This document shows, in pieces, positions 9,207-17,299 of a stretch of 19,646 nucleotides of DNA. Each line of letters begins with the position of its first letter. The stretch's first letter is position 1. The position numbers and the translations under genes were made by a program. The notes under the pieces were generated by a model. It did not search any database and was not told the origin of the DNA. It worked only from the letters and a program-made list of their open reading frames with translations. Origin of the DNA: Thermodesulfobacteriota bacterium (lineage in GTDB: Bacteria > Desulfobacterota > BSN033 > UBA1163); NCBI GenBank assembly GCA_030024065.1, contig JASEIE010000025.1, positions 1-19,646 of the forward strand, given 5' to 3'.

Positions 9207-9264
9207 ATTCAAACTCATCATTACAGACTATCCATCAAAGGACAGGTCATTGTGAAAGGATGAG

Positions 9265-9396
9265 ATGAAGATGCCTCTGCCATTGGAGATATTACCTCAG
9301 GACGTGGACCGGGCCATCGCCGATGCCTATAACCGTACCCGGCTAACTCCATTTATCAAGGGGTTGTTTAAGAAATGGCTGGCCTGGAGGCGATAG
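9265..9396 (+). CDS. Small 43-residue protein, function unknown
   Basis: A 43-codon frame in the gap between arsS and the TVP38-like gene. It starts at ATG 9265 (alternative ATG 9271), has AAAGGA at 9255-9260 just upstream, and ends with TAG at 9394-9396. The predicted peptide is mixed-charge with an amphipathic C-terminal half (TPFIKGLFKKWLAWRR) rich in Lys/Arg and Trp, and has no cysteines or signal peptide. It resembles no family I recognise. It could be a genuine small protein of the operon or the tail of a lost gene. Support is its good ribosome binding site, matching strand and tight packing (21 bp to the next gene). Confidence 0.4.
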   Translation: MKMPLPLEILPQDVDRAIADAYNRTRLTPFIKGLFKKWLAWRR

Positions 9397-9417
9397 CGAA
9401 AAGGGAGTCACCCAACT

Positions 9418-10122
9418 ATGAAAGAAGCCACTCCAAAACCCACGAAGAGTCGTAAAAGGGCAATCATAAAAGCTCTCATGCTGGTCGCCTTCATCCTATC
9501 GGCCATTTATGTGATCCGCTTCACTCCGGTTAAGGAATTTCTCACCCGGGAAACCCTGAGCAGCCTATTGAATGCCGCAGGATTCTGGGCCCCCTTGACC
9601 TATATGCTGGTTTATACCGCAGGAATATGCCTGTTCGTGCCAGGGACCCTGCTCACTGCCCTGGGGGCGGCAATCTTCGGCCCTTATTGGGGATTCTTAT
9701 ATGTCTGGGTGGGTGCCATGGCCGGAGCCAGTGTCGCCTTCTCGATCGGAAGAACCCTGGGCCGGGAATTTGCTGCCTCCCTTATTGGCGACCGTCTGAG
9801 AAAATATGATGATGCCATTGAACGAAATGGATTTGCCACCGTGCTCTATCTACGTCTGGTTTACTTCCCCTTCACTCCCATGAACTTTGGCATGGGTCTC
9901 ACCAAGGTCCGGTTTTGGGACTATTTTTTCGGCACGGGTCTGGGAATCATCACCGGGACCTTCATTCTCACTTTTTTCTTTGGCACCCTCAAGGAGGTTT
10001 GGGCAAGCGGTGATGGGGATCAACTTCTTTCCTTGAAAGTCTTCTTTTCGATCGGTCTCTTTATCTTCTCTCTATTCATCCCCAGGATCATCAAAAAGAT
10101 CCGAAAAGAGGAATGGCATTAG
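9418..10122 (+). CDS. TVP38/TMEM64 (DedA-superfamily) membrane protein
   Basis: A 234-residue inner-membrane protein of the TVP38/TMEM64 family (SNARE-associated/VTT domain, PF09335). After a basic N-terminus there are hydrophobic segments near residues 15-35, 57-88, 93-112, 137-160, 168-190 and 205-222. Family marks include FVPGTLLTALGAAIFG at 73-88, the glycine-rich GAMAGASVAFSIGRTLGR at 99-116 and LRLVYFPFTPMNFGMGLTKVRFWDYFFGTGLG at roughly 145-176 (two re-entrant-loop halves). Relatives are thought to act in lipid scrambling or flipping and membrane homeostasis. Members of this family often neighbour arsS-type clusters, although the specific cargo is not established. It lies on the same strand as arsS and 54 bp upstream of the lipid kinase, consistent with one transcription unit. 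Confidence 0.9.
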   Translation: MKEATPKPTKSRKRAIIKALMLVAFILSAIYVIRFTPVKEFLTRETLSSLLNAAGFWAPLTYMLVYTAGICLFVPGTLLTALGAAIFGPYWGFLYVWVGAMAGASVAFSIGRTLGREFAASLIGDRLRKYDDAIERNGFATVLYLRLVYFPFTPMNFGMGLTKVRFWDYFFGTGLGIITGTFILTFFFGTLKEVWASGDGDQLLSLKVFFSIGLFIFSLFIPRIIKKIRKEEWH

Positions 10123-10176
10123 AGATAATAAAATTCATTGCACCTTTCGCAGTGGAGTTAAAATGAGGAAGTGGAT

Positions 10177-11076
10177 ATGAGGATGCTGGTTATTGTCAAT
10201 CCTGCTGCAGGGGGAGGGAAAACCCTTCGTCTTTTCCCGAAAATCAAACGATGGCTCTCTGAGTCTCCCCACGAATTCTTTTTCACCATCCCGAAATCCC
10301 CGGATGAGATGCGTTCAGAGATTGTCAATGCCTCCGCCCGGGGGATCGACGCCATCCTCATCCTCGGAGGGGATGGGACTGTCCACGATATCCTCCCTGC
10401 AATCGCCACAACCAACCTTCCTTTCGGATTCCTTCCCTGCGGCAGAGGCAATGATCTTGTCCGAAACGCTGGCCTTCTCTCGAATCTAAAAAAGAGTTGT
10501 CATCTTCCGTCCGATCCATCTTTTTCTAAATTTGATTTGCCGACCGTCAATGAGGCACCCTTTATTGGCATCGCTTATCTGGGCTTTGATGCCGAGGTCA
10601 ACAAGTTAGCCAATGACGGAAAGGGATACTTTGGCGGGAAATTAGGATATACGATATGTGTACTGAAAACCCTTAAGAAATTCAGACCTTTTGAGATTGA
10701 AATGACGATTGATGATCATTACCTGAGAGAGCGTGTGATGATGGTCAGTGTGGCCAACGGCCCTTATTATGGAGGAGGCATGAAGATCGCTCCCCAGGCA
10801 GCCATGAACGACGGAATCTTGGATATCTGCATCGTTAAAGAGATCTCAAAGTGGGAGCTTTTAAGACAATTTCCAAAAGTATTTAATGGAACCCATATCT
10901 CCCATCCGAAAATCATGATGAAATCTGGCCGAAGAATAAAAATTATCTCCGATGAATCTCGAGAGATTTTCGCAGATGGTGAGTACGTGGGGAGTCTTCC
11001 CGCAGAATGCACGATCGGGGACCAGACCGTCCGAATCCTTTCTCCCCCAATTTCCCCAATTTCATCAATTAAATAG
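10177..11076 (+). CDS. Diacylglycerol kinase-family lipid kinase
   Basis: A 299-residue YegS/DgkB-type lipid kinase (DAGK catalytic domain) that phosphorylates diacylglycerol or a related lipid using ATP. NPAAGGGK at residues 8-15 is the nucleotide-binding start. GGDGTVHD at 64-71 is the catalytic GGDG motif, and GRGNDLVRN at 89-97 the third conserved block. YYGGGMKIAP and the C-terminal acid pair region (FADGEYV) complete the two-domain fold. The ATG at 10177 has TGAGGA at 10164-10169 with ideal spacing; an in-frame GTG at 10171 is too close to it. The last 13 codons and the stop lie inside repeat copy 1, so the present C-terminal tail (SPPISPISSIK) is repeat-encoded. The adjacent TVP38 protein and upstream arsenosugar genes suggest a membrane-lipid function. 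The actual substrate is unknown. Confidence 0.92.
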   Translation: MRMLVIVNPAAGGGKTLRLFPKIKRWLSESPHEFFFTIPKSPDEMRSEIVNASARGIDAILILGGDGTVHDILPAIATTNLPFGFLPCGRGNDLVRNAGLLSNLKKSCHLPSDPSFSKFDLPTVNEAPFIGIAYLGFDAEVNKLANDGKGYFGGKLGYTICVLKTLKKFRPFEIEMTIDDHYLRERVMMVSVANGPYYGGGMKIAPQAAMNDGILDICIVKEISKWELLRQFPKVFNGTHISHPKIMMKSGRRIKIISDESREIFADGEYVGSLPAECTIGDQTVRILSPPISPISSIK

Positions 11077-11114
11077 GTTAAATCACGCCTCGTTGCCGTA
11101 AAAGATTAAAATAT

Positions 11115-11147
11115 TCTAATCTTCGTTTAATCTTCCTTTAATGTGAG
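11115..11147 (+). promoter_or_regulatory. Three 11-bp direct repeats, candidate activator site
   Basis: TCTAATCTTCG (11115-11125), TTTAATCTTCC (11126-11136) and TTTAATGTGAG (11137-11147) follow one another in exact 11-bp register, one helical turn each, ending 5 bp before TATACT at 11153-11158. No good -35 hexamer exists at the right spacing. Head-to-tail 11-bp sites overlapping the -35 position are the geometry used by OmpR/PhoB-type activators. That reading is inference. The same array is present in repeat copy 2 at 17962-17994. Confidence 0.4.
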
Positions 11148-11164
11148 TCATGTATACTGATATT

Positions 11165-11248
11165 CAACAATAGGAAAAACTCTTTCCTCCTCTGAAACCC
11201 TCTAACCCAAAAAATCCACCGAGATGAATCATTTCGGTGGATTTTTTA
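11165..11248 (+). ncRNA. Putative small RNA in repeat copy 1
   Basis: A compact RNA-gene-like layout. TATACT at 11153-11158 would start transcription near 11165. A 6-bp hairpin follows (AGGAAA 11172-11177 / TTTCCT 11183-11188, loop AACTC), then a pyrimidine-rich, apparently unpaired stretch starting with CCTCC-like bases able to pair with Shine-Dalgarno sequences. It ends in a strong intrinsic terminator. The length would be about 84 nt. No open reading frame explains the stretch. It could instead simply be the 3' untranslated region and shared terminator of the lipid kinase. Confidence 0.35.
11211..11247. terminator. Bidirectional intrinsic terminator (copy 1)
   Basis: A perfect 12-bp stem (AAAATCCACCGA 11211-11222 with TCGGTGGATTTT 11234-11245) and an 11-base loop are followed by six Ts and preceded by six As, so the hairpin can terminate transcription in both directions. 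On the plus strand it ends the lipid kinase operon and/or the putative small RNA. Confidence 0.88.
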
Positions 11249-11252
11249 TTCT

Positions 11253-11297
11253 TCATTTGCTCCCCTTGAAATCAAACTCTTCTTGCGAAGAGGTATT
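11253..11297 (-). pseudogene. Decayed remnant of the oxidoreductase 3' end
   Basis: Read on the minus strand, these 45 bases give NTSSQEEFDFKGSK and a TGA stop. The last 14 residues of the oxidoreductase gene ending at 18100 read NSLLQEGFDSKGGK and TAA. Eight of 14 residues match, in the same register relative to the 218-bp repeat. In-frame stops and unrelated sequence follow upstream. This shows that copy 1 once adjoined a homologous oxidoreductase end. Confidence 0.6.
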
Positions 11298-11672
11298 GAA
11301 GGAATTAACCAAAATGAAATAAATTTTCAAATGTTAAACTCTATTTGTTGTAGATGGTATTCGAGTTGATAAACATCATCAAGTTAATTACTCACTCAAG
11401 GCTTCACCCACAAGGGGTAAAGCTAAAAGCGTAAAAGACATATTGATTTCTGATTGAGAGAGTGAACGATTGAATTCGTTGCACGATTGGCGTAGTCGGC
11501 TAGTGCAAAAAATTAGCTCAGATAAAGTACCAACTCGTTATATTCAGAATTAGCCCCCTGTTCATAAAAGGTAAATCCAGCTACAGCTGAACGGCTTGGA
11601 TAGGCCTTTAATTTTGTCCTCCCTTCGCGATTCAACACTTAACTTGACACTATCTGTTAAATCGAATATTAG
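11298..11672. other. Non-coding stretch downstream of the helicase gene
   Basis: A+T-rich, no supported gene on either strand. It contains an imperfect hairpin near 11400-11423 (GCTTCACCC / GGGTAAAGC, one mismatch) without a following T-run. No clear terminator for the helicase gene and no insertion-sequence ends were seen. Confidence 0.5.
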
Positions 11673-14600
11673 TCAAGACAAATTAATCTCCGGTTTAAAC
11701 CCTTTCTTGATTGCAGTCTTCCATATTGTTTCCATTTCTTTTCTTAACCAAGGCGAAAATTTTCTTCCCAGTTTGAGTCTATCAACAATTTGGTAGCCAA
11801 TAGCTCTCGAATGGCTATCAATATTTCCAGTACTTTCACCCCAACTTATAAGATTCTGCCAGATCTTCCAATCATTAAACAGATCCAAAAACTCCTTAAT
11901 TTGAACGACTCGGTCGATAGATTTGACTGAAATGTCATTACTCCAAGGATGAGTTCCATCTTTCTTTACTTCTTCATTAGGCTGTTTTGTTGCCTTATAG
12001 TTTCTTGTCTCAAGTGTACCGTGTTTTCCTTCCTCTGTCGATTTTTCGTGGTGTGAAGACGAACTTAAAGATTCTTGTTCCTTATCCTGCTCCGAAAGAA
12101 ACATTGCCTGTTTGCCCTCTGGTTCTACCTTGGATAACGGTTTCGGGGTTATTCCCTCGTCCTCCAGAAATTTCCATAGACCTTCCATCGCCTTTTCTTT
12201 ATCACGATAAAAAGCACTGCCACTGATGCGCCAAAACTTCCACCCTGCTCTGCGTAGCTGCGCCTCTCGTCGTTGATCATATTCCCATCGCTCTGGTCCA
12301 TGGTATTTTTCACCATCGCATTCAATGCCCACAAGCTTCTCCCCCTGTATGACTAAATCGATTCTATAGTTGAAATCATTCGGCAGAGGCTTGAATTGCG
12401 GGATAACTTTATAGCCTCTCTTTATTATCCCTTCGCCCACTCCAATCTCAAATTCACTTTCGGCCTTTTGCCTCAAAACCTCGATCCCGTGTTGCATTTC
12501 GGCCATAGGAGGATTTGAGTACCATTCCAGTAATCTGTATCTCACGCATTCCGGATTCTTGATACTGTCCAGCTTTAAGGAATGGAAAAGAAATACCTGG
12601 TCTCTTGCGCGGCTTGTGGCAACATTGAATCTTTGTCGATCTGAATCTTTGACCAAGGGGGCAAATTGTGCGTTATCGGCTACAACCATGGAGAGAAACA
12701 TGACATCCCTTTCGTCTCCCTGAAAAGCATATGCATCTCCACAAATTATTCTTCTTTCTGCTCTTTCCGTTTCCTCAAGCTGTTGAGCGATCAGGTCAGA
12801 GATATATTTTGCCTGTTTCTCGCCGAGGAGAGATATGACCCCCATCGTCCTCTTTCCGTTACGCTTTCCCCCAGTCAAATAGCGGTTGTCCTTGCAACAT
12901 TTTATTAAGGTCTCGACCAAAGCTTCCGCTTCTGGCTTATTAACGTCGTTGTTATCCTTAAACCCATTATTGACGAAAATGGTGCCTATTGTCGGTTTTA
13001 GCATTTGGTGAGGATTCGGCTGGCGCAAAGGTTCAAGCTTCCCTGCGTAAGTTGGGCATAGACGGTTGTTAAATTCGATAATCTCAGGTAAGCAACGAAA
13101 ATGTTCTGTCAAAAGTATACGATCCATACGCGGAATGCTTTGAGCAATGTGATAAAGGCTATTGTCTATTAGAAATGTCGTACCTGCGTAAGGAACATCC
13201 GAAAGGAATTGCTTATTCAATTCAAATATCTTTCCCCTGTCAATTCCTACAGCAGAGGGGCTGATCTGTTCAGGGTCACCGACAACCAGCACTTTCTTGG
13301 CCCTAAAAAGAACTGGTAAGGCGCGCAAATCACACTGACTTGCTTCATCCACTATCGCCAAATCAAATATTTCTGGCTCTGCAGGAAAGGACATAACGAC
13401 CCGATGGAGCGGCATAATCCATGCAGGAACCGCACCCACCGCGTCCACCATGGCTTTCGAAGCCTCTAGCAACCAACGCTGACCGAATTTTCCTCCTGTC
13501 CTGCCATATCTCCGCATCGCCTGGGCCCATGCTGTCAATGCTCTGTAGTGATAGTCTTCAATATTCGCAATCTGCCTCTGCCACGTTCTCTCGATGACGA
13601 GTTGGGTTATTAGCTCACGTTCCTTTTCCCTGGCTCTTTCCAAACAATTCTGGAGACTTTCCACACTTTCTCGTTTATGAAGCCCATTGAGCCATTCATT
13701 AAGCCGCCGCCATCGCCAGGCTATCGCCCAATCCTTTTCTAATGCCTGTTCTCCACTCACTACTGCTCTTTTCTCAAGCGAGCTGTGCCAAATGGGGGCG
13801 ACGTTCCTAAGCCTGGTTGATAAGCCTTCAACCTTTTCCACCTTTCCACACAATTTCCTCAGACGGAACAACTCGCCATGCGTTTCTTCATATTTATCGA
13901 CAGATAATCCCGAGACTGCTGAAGCAAATACTTTCCAAAGAAAATGCGTACCCTCTCTTGAAGCCCCGTCCTCGAAGAAACTTCGGTATTCTGATAAATC
14001 TTTTTCAATCTTTTTTCCTTCGATTTCGGCAATTTGTCCGTTCAGGATCTTTAAGTACTCTTCTATGGTTTTCTGTTCATGGAAATCCTGTTTACGGCAT
14101 CCCAATGCTCTCAATTTGTTTCTTATATTTTCAAGGTGCTGATCCTTCCACTCTAAAGGAGCCGATATATCCTTCATTCTTTCATCGATTTCGGCCAAGG
14201 GGATTTCTTCGTTTAAGGCTAATTTGGGGCCTTCAACGATTGAGATGTTTTTTTCCCAGATGGTCTTAATTTTATTAACGTGCCTTTTATACTGAAAATA
14301 TGCCTTTGCTACGTCAATCCTCTCCGAAGTGAGCAAACTGTAATTGTCAACCTTAATAGAGGAGAATATTAATTTAGCCTCCTTTGACATCGTTATTCTT
14401 GTTAGCCATTTAGATGGGTTTCCTCCTTCCCCAACAATTCGGCTAAGTTCCTCTAAAGCAGGATCGATATCAAGGTCAGGAGGCATATCCTTCACAACAA
14501 CTCTGTAGGCTTTGATTCTATTGTAATTCTTCCAAGCTATTTCTTTTGAAGAACGGCATTGCTTCAGAAAATCATGCCAGAAGACGTCTTGATTAGCTTC

Positions 14601-16733
14601 CACTGAGATCAAACGCAATATCTTCAGTTGCCATGGTTGCTTCAGCGCCTGAATTGAACGTAGCGCATTCTCCAACAAAGTCTGAGCTTCATTGATAAAG
14701 TTGCATTCTGCACGCTTTATTTGGTCACCCCATTCAGACCTCATTTCATCCGTCTCAACCGCTAATTTCGTAAAGTAACGCTGTTGTGCAACCATTTTTG
14801 AAAAAGCTTCTGGCGTTACCACTTCAGGAAGAATTTGGAGACAGGACTTCCTATCTTCGGGAGAAATCTCCTTTAACAGATTGCACATTTCACGTAATTC
14901 TTGTTCTGTTAGTGGTGGGTTTGATTCAGGCAGGAGATTGTCTGGAAGCCATCCATGGTCATCCTTCCTTTCAGCGCATTCCTTCGCAGCGTAGACAGCA
15001 TTGATGGTCTCTCCGCCTACAGGAATAGTTGAGAAACCAATCCCTCTCCACTCCTTTATTTGAGAGCGAAGCCCTGATTGTTCCTCGCGGACAGCTCTTC
15101 GTTCTCTTTTTAATCGTTGGATTCTTTGTTCAACTACCTGACTGTTCTTTTCGGACAGATGTTTTCCTATCGACTCAACAGCTTCACCGAGTTGTTTTTT
15201 TGACTCGGTGTCATTTCCTATATGGCTCACGCAAAGACTTCTAACTTGGTCTGGAATGAATTCACGTAATACCCGCAGCGCATTTTCGGTTTGGGTAGTA
15301 ACAAGTATCTTTTTGCCCCGTGCGAGGAATGAACTGATGATATTTGCGATTGTGTGGCTTTTTCCGGTCCCAGGAGGACCCTGCACCAATGCGCCAAAAT
15401 GGTTCCTCAATCTTTTGACAATCTCCTCTTGCTGGTCATTATATTCAAGGGGAAGTAAGTGTTCTGCTTCATCATCGTCACTGCGCACATCATCAGCGTA
15501 ATCGTCTGGATTAGGCAACTCACCCGCGTGTGGATCTGCGATAAGTGAGCGGATGAAGGGAGGAATAGGTGAACCACCATGTATTGCTGCCGCAACTTTT
15601 TCGGCATCATCAACCCAGAAGCGGCGAGGCCGTTGTCGAACAAAAATTGCAGGTGCATTGTGAACGGTTGGGATAGACGTAATTGGTGGACGGGAGACCG
15701 GTTCGTCTGAATATAAATCGCTCTTTTCGGCACTCTCCTTACTCAGGTACCCGGTGATTGTTGTAGAATAACCCCGCATTTGATTATTGTTCCACGGATC
15801 AGGGGGTGATTCGTCGTTATTCACAATCCTTGAGAATTTTATGAGTTGTTCCTTTAAAGGGTAGTCAAGGTTTGTCAGGCAGTCTAAATCCAATTTAGTT
15901 GTAGTTGTCTGGTTGGGTTCAAGGGCTATATTCCTTCGCATCGGGTCGTAGTGGAGATTTAACGGCGTGATTATCAGTGGATGATAAACTGTACTTCCGG
16001 GGCTATGGTTCCATGTCAAGAAAAGATGACCCCAAATAACTTCCAGGCGGTCGCCCTCTACGCTGAGTCTCTGATATAGGTCAAATAATCGATCATACAA
16101 AATATTTGCCCTGTATTGAGGCAACACGCGTTCGGACCAGAACTTCCATGGGCCTTCCAGGTATTTACTCAGGACGTCCGAACGGTTTTTATCATTTTCA
16201 AACTTCTCCTCAAACTCCCGTCTACTTATAGGGATTGGGGGGCTATCCCCTGTTCCCTCGTCAACCCAGCCAGATAGGGTTTCAGGAAGATCAGGTTTCT
16301 TACCTGTCTGAGAGCGATTCCAGTTCTTCAGTGCTTCGACATATCCACTAAACGCCGCCACTCGGCGAGCATCTTCATCAAAACCAGTGGCCTTTAAAAT
16401 CGACGGCTTTGGAGATGGCTGTCTCGTGGGGTTTGAAGAAACGTCAATCCACCCCTGCAATATCGACGGTAATATTGGTGGATCATCATATGCTCGCTTT
16501 GTAACAGAAAGCCAAACGTCTTCAACGTGAGTGGCTTCTGGCATTTCTGCTGGTTCGAGAATGCCATTTATTCCATCAAATGCCCTAATTTCACAGCGCC
16601 GTGAAGTTACGATGTCAGCCTGCCACCAAAGCTCATCTCCGTATTGTGTGATATCGCGGTTTATAGGCAAATCAATAGCATAAACTTGACTTATAAACTC
16701 GAACAGGCGTTGAGCTTTATCCTTAAGAGCCAT
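11673..16733 (-). CDS. Large SF1 (Upf1-like) helicase fused to a C-terminal endonuclease-like domain, probable defence protein
   Basis: About 1,686 residues from ATG 16733 (a TTG at 16751 is also in frame; neither has a strong ribosome binding site). Numbering below is from 16751. Residues 1-430 form an N-terminal region I do not recognise. Helicase motifs follow: Walker A GPPGTGKSHT at 458-467 with LVTTQTENAL (Ia) after it, a roughly 650-residue insertion with a charged helical segment near 535-570, Walker B DEASQCDLRALP at 1135-1146, GDPEQISPS at 1158-1166 (III), TEHFRC at 1215-1220 (IV), AFQGDERDV at 1342-1350 (V) and NVATSRARDQ at 1376-1385 (VI). Residues about 1430-1530 hold a PD-(D/E)xK/Vsr-like nuclease (YRIDLVI, then GIECDGEKYHG, then RAGWKFWRI). 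A Ser/Glu-rich linker and a final helical domain (about 1605-1692) end the protein. Single-gene helicase-nuclease fusions of this plan (DUF4011-helicase-Vsr type) are known anti-phage systems, so defence is inferred here. Confidence 0.88.
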   Translation of the reverse strand: MALKDKAQRLFEFISQVYAIDLPINRDITQYGDELWWQADIVTSRRCEIRAFDGINGILEPAEMPEATHVEDVWLSVTKRAYDDPPILPSILQGWIDVSSNPTRQPSPKPSILKATGFDEDARRVAAFSGYVEALKNWNRSQTGKKPDLPETLSGWVDEGTGDSPPIPISRREFEEKFENDKNRSDVLSKYLEGPWKFWSERVLPQYRANILYDRLFDLYQRLSVEGDRLEVIWGHLFLTWNHSPGSTVYHPLIITPLNLHYDPMRRNIALEPNQTTTTKLDLDCLTNLDYPLKEQLIKFSRIVNNDESPPDPWNNNQMRGYSTTITGYLSKESAEKSDLYSDEPVSRPPITSIPTVHNAPAIFVRQRPRRFWVDDAEKVAAAIHGGSPIPPFIRSLIADPHAGELPNPDDYADDVRSDDDEAEHLLPLEYNDQQEEIVKRLRNHFGALVQGPPGTGKSHTIANIISSFLARGKKILVTTQTENALRVLREFIPDQVRSLCVSHIGNDTESKKQLGEAVESIGKHLSEKNSQVVEQRIQRLKRERRAVREEQSGLRSQIKEWRGIGFSTIPVGGETINAVYAAKECAERKDDHGWLPDNLLPESNPPLTEQELREMCNLLKEISPEDRKSCLQILPEVVTPEAFSKMVAQQRYFTKLAVETDEMRSEWGDQIKRAECNFINEAQTLLENALRSIQALKQPWQLKILRLISVEANQDVFWHDFLKQCRSSKEIAWKNYNRIKAYRVVVKDMPPDLDIDPALEELSRIVGEGGNPSKWLTRITMSKEAKLIFSSIKVDNYSLLTSERIDVAKAYFQYKRHVNKIKTIWEKNISIVEGPKLALNEEIPLAEIDERMKDISAPLEWKDQHLENIRNKLRALGCRKQDFHEQKTIEEYLKILNGQIAEIEGKKIEKDLSEYRSFFEDGASREGTHFLWKVFASAVSGLSVDKYEETHGELFRLRKLCGKVEKVEGLSTRLRNVAPIWHSSLEKRAVVSGEQALEKDWAIAWRWRRLNEWLNGLHKRESVESLQNCLERAREKERELITQLVIERTWQRQIANIEDYHYRALTAWAQAMRRYGRTGGKFGQRWLLEASKAMVDAVGAVPAWIMPLHRVVMSFPAEPEIFDLAIVDEASQCDLRALPVLFRAKKVLVVGDPEQISPSAVGIDRGKIFELNKQFLSDVPYAGTTFLIDNSLYHIAQSIPRMDRILLTEHFRCLPEIIEFNNRLCPTYAGKLEPLRQPNPHQMLKPTIGTIFVNNGFKDNNDVNKPEAEALVETLIKCCKDNRYLTGGKRNGKRTMGVISLLGEKQAKYISDLIAQQLEETERAERRIICGDAYAFQGDERDVMFLSMVVADNAQFAPLVKDSDRQRFNVATSRARDQVFLFHSLKLDSIKNPECVRYRLLEWYSNPPMAEMQHGIEVLRQKAESEFEIGVGEGIIKRGYKVIPQFKPLPNDFNYRIDLVIQGEKLVGIECDGEKYHGPERWEYDQRREAQLRRAGWKFWRISGSAFYRDKEKAMEGLWKFLEDEGITPKPLSKVEPEGKQAMFLSEQDKEQESLSSSSHHEKSTEEGKHGTLETRNYKATKQPNEEVKKDGTHPWSNDISVKSIDRVVQIKEFLDLFNDWKIWQNLISWGESTGNIDSHSRAIGYQIVDRLKLGRKFSPWLRKEMETIWKTAIKKGFKPEINLS

Positions 16734-16810
16734 TTTGAACTCGATAGGCAAGAAAAGAAATTTTAATTAACCACATAAAATTCAGGCAGTTATGCTTCCT
16801 TTTTAGATTC

Positions 16811-16838
16811 GTAATAAAAGACATCGCTATTTGGACAA
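16811..16838 (-). promoter_or_regulatory. Weak candidate promoter for the helicase gene
   Basis: On the minus strand, TTGTCC (plus 16833-16838) and TATTAC (plus 16811-16816) are separated by 16 bases, each matching 4 of 6 consensus bases. The leader would be about 70 nt. It is the best pair I found but is weak. Confidence 0.22.
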
Positions 16839-17200
16839 ATACTTACAAGATCGCTGTAGGGAAGTCAACAGAAATTACGGAGTAACTCAAAACTTAATTA
16901 TGTAATGGCATACAACTCACCAGAATATTTGTTACCGTTTCACTAGCTTTTATTCAATATCATTCCTATCTATGGCAGGGGCCGGAGTAAAAGCGATATC
17001 CACAGAGCCTTTAAGACATAATAAGCTATCTGGGAATCATGGACAGGATTTTTAATATTCAATTGCGGCTTGTAATGTACACCACTTCTTAACTTTATGG
17101 AAGTAATAGTTTCAAGAAAGAATAGTCGGCAAATCTAATACCGCTTGCAGTGTTCAAATCCTGACTTTCAAAACTTTTTGTTTCAAACATATTACAGAAT

Positions 17201-17285
17201 AAATACCAATAATCAATTACCAAATTTTAAACAATTTTTGGTTATTAAAAATTGGAATTTATTTGGATATTGGTGCCTGGTATTT
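17201..17285. repeat. Nested A+T-rich inverted repeats
   Basis: Outer arms are AAATACCA (17201-17208) and TGGTATTT (17278-17285). Inner arms are AATTACCAAA (17215-17224) and TTTGGTTATT (17237-17246), with one mismatch. The structure lies just beyond the 3' end of the minus-strand tandem-domain gene. Confidence 0.45.
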
Positions 17286-17299
17286 TGAACTTCTCTTTT

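Larger units (their letters stand above)
11036..11253. repeat. 218-bp perfect direct repeat, copy 1
   Basis: Identical base for base to 17883-18100 by direct comparison (offset 6,847). It begins inside the last codons of the lipid kinase and ends just after the terminator T-run. Left of the repeat the two copies share nothing. Right of it a 37-base stretch still matches at 31 positions. Internal parts: a 7-bp inverted repeat (AAGATTA 11102-11108 / TAATCTT 11117-11123), three 11-bp direct repeats, a -10-like box, a small hairpin and a bidirectional terminator. Confidence 0.97.
16752..17299. other. Gene-free A+T-rich stretch between helicase and tandem-domain gene
   Basis: No supported gene. 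It should hold the helicase promoter near its left end. Near its right end (17201-17285) there are nested inverted repeats, AAATACCA/TGGTATTT outside and AATTACCAAA/TTTGGTTATT (9 of 10) inside, which may act as a weak terminator for the minus-strand gene ending at 17300. Nothing else was recognised. Confidence 0.5.

Noticed and set aside
10171..10176. GTG at 10171 as lipid kinase start
   Set aside because: It lies immediately after the TGAGGA site; ATG 10177 has the correct spacing.
11102..11147. The short direct repeats as a CRISPR array
   Set aside because: Units are 11 bp without spacers and only three in number; they fit a protein-binding site or simple tandem repeat, not CRISPR.
11036..11253. 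The 218-bp repeats as insertion-sequence copies
   Set aside because: There is no transposase, no terminal inverted repeats and no target-site duplication around each copy.
11400..11423. Hairpin GCTTCACCC/GGGTAAAGC as a terminator of the helicase gene
   Set aside because: One mismatch in the stem and no T-run in either direction; recorded only as a weak hairpin.
12666..15501. Several plus-strand frames of 60-150 codons inside the helicase gene
   Set aside because: Antisense to a continuous gene with all helicase motifs in order; no recognisable products or ribosome binding sites.
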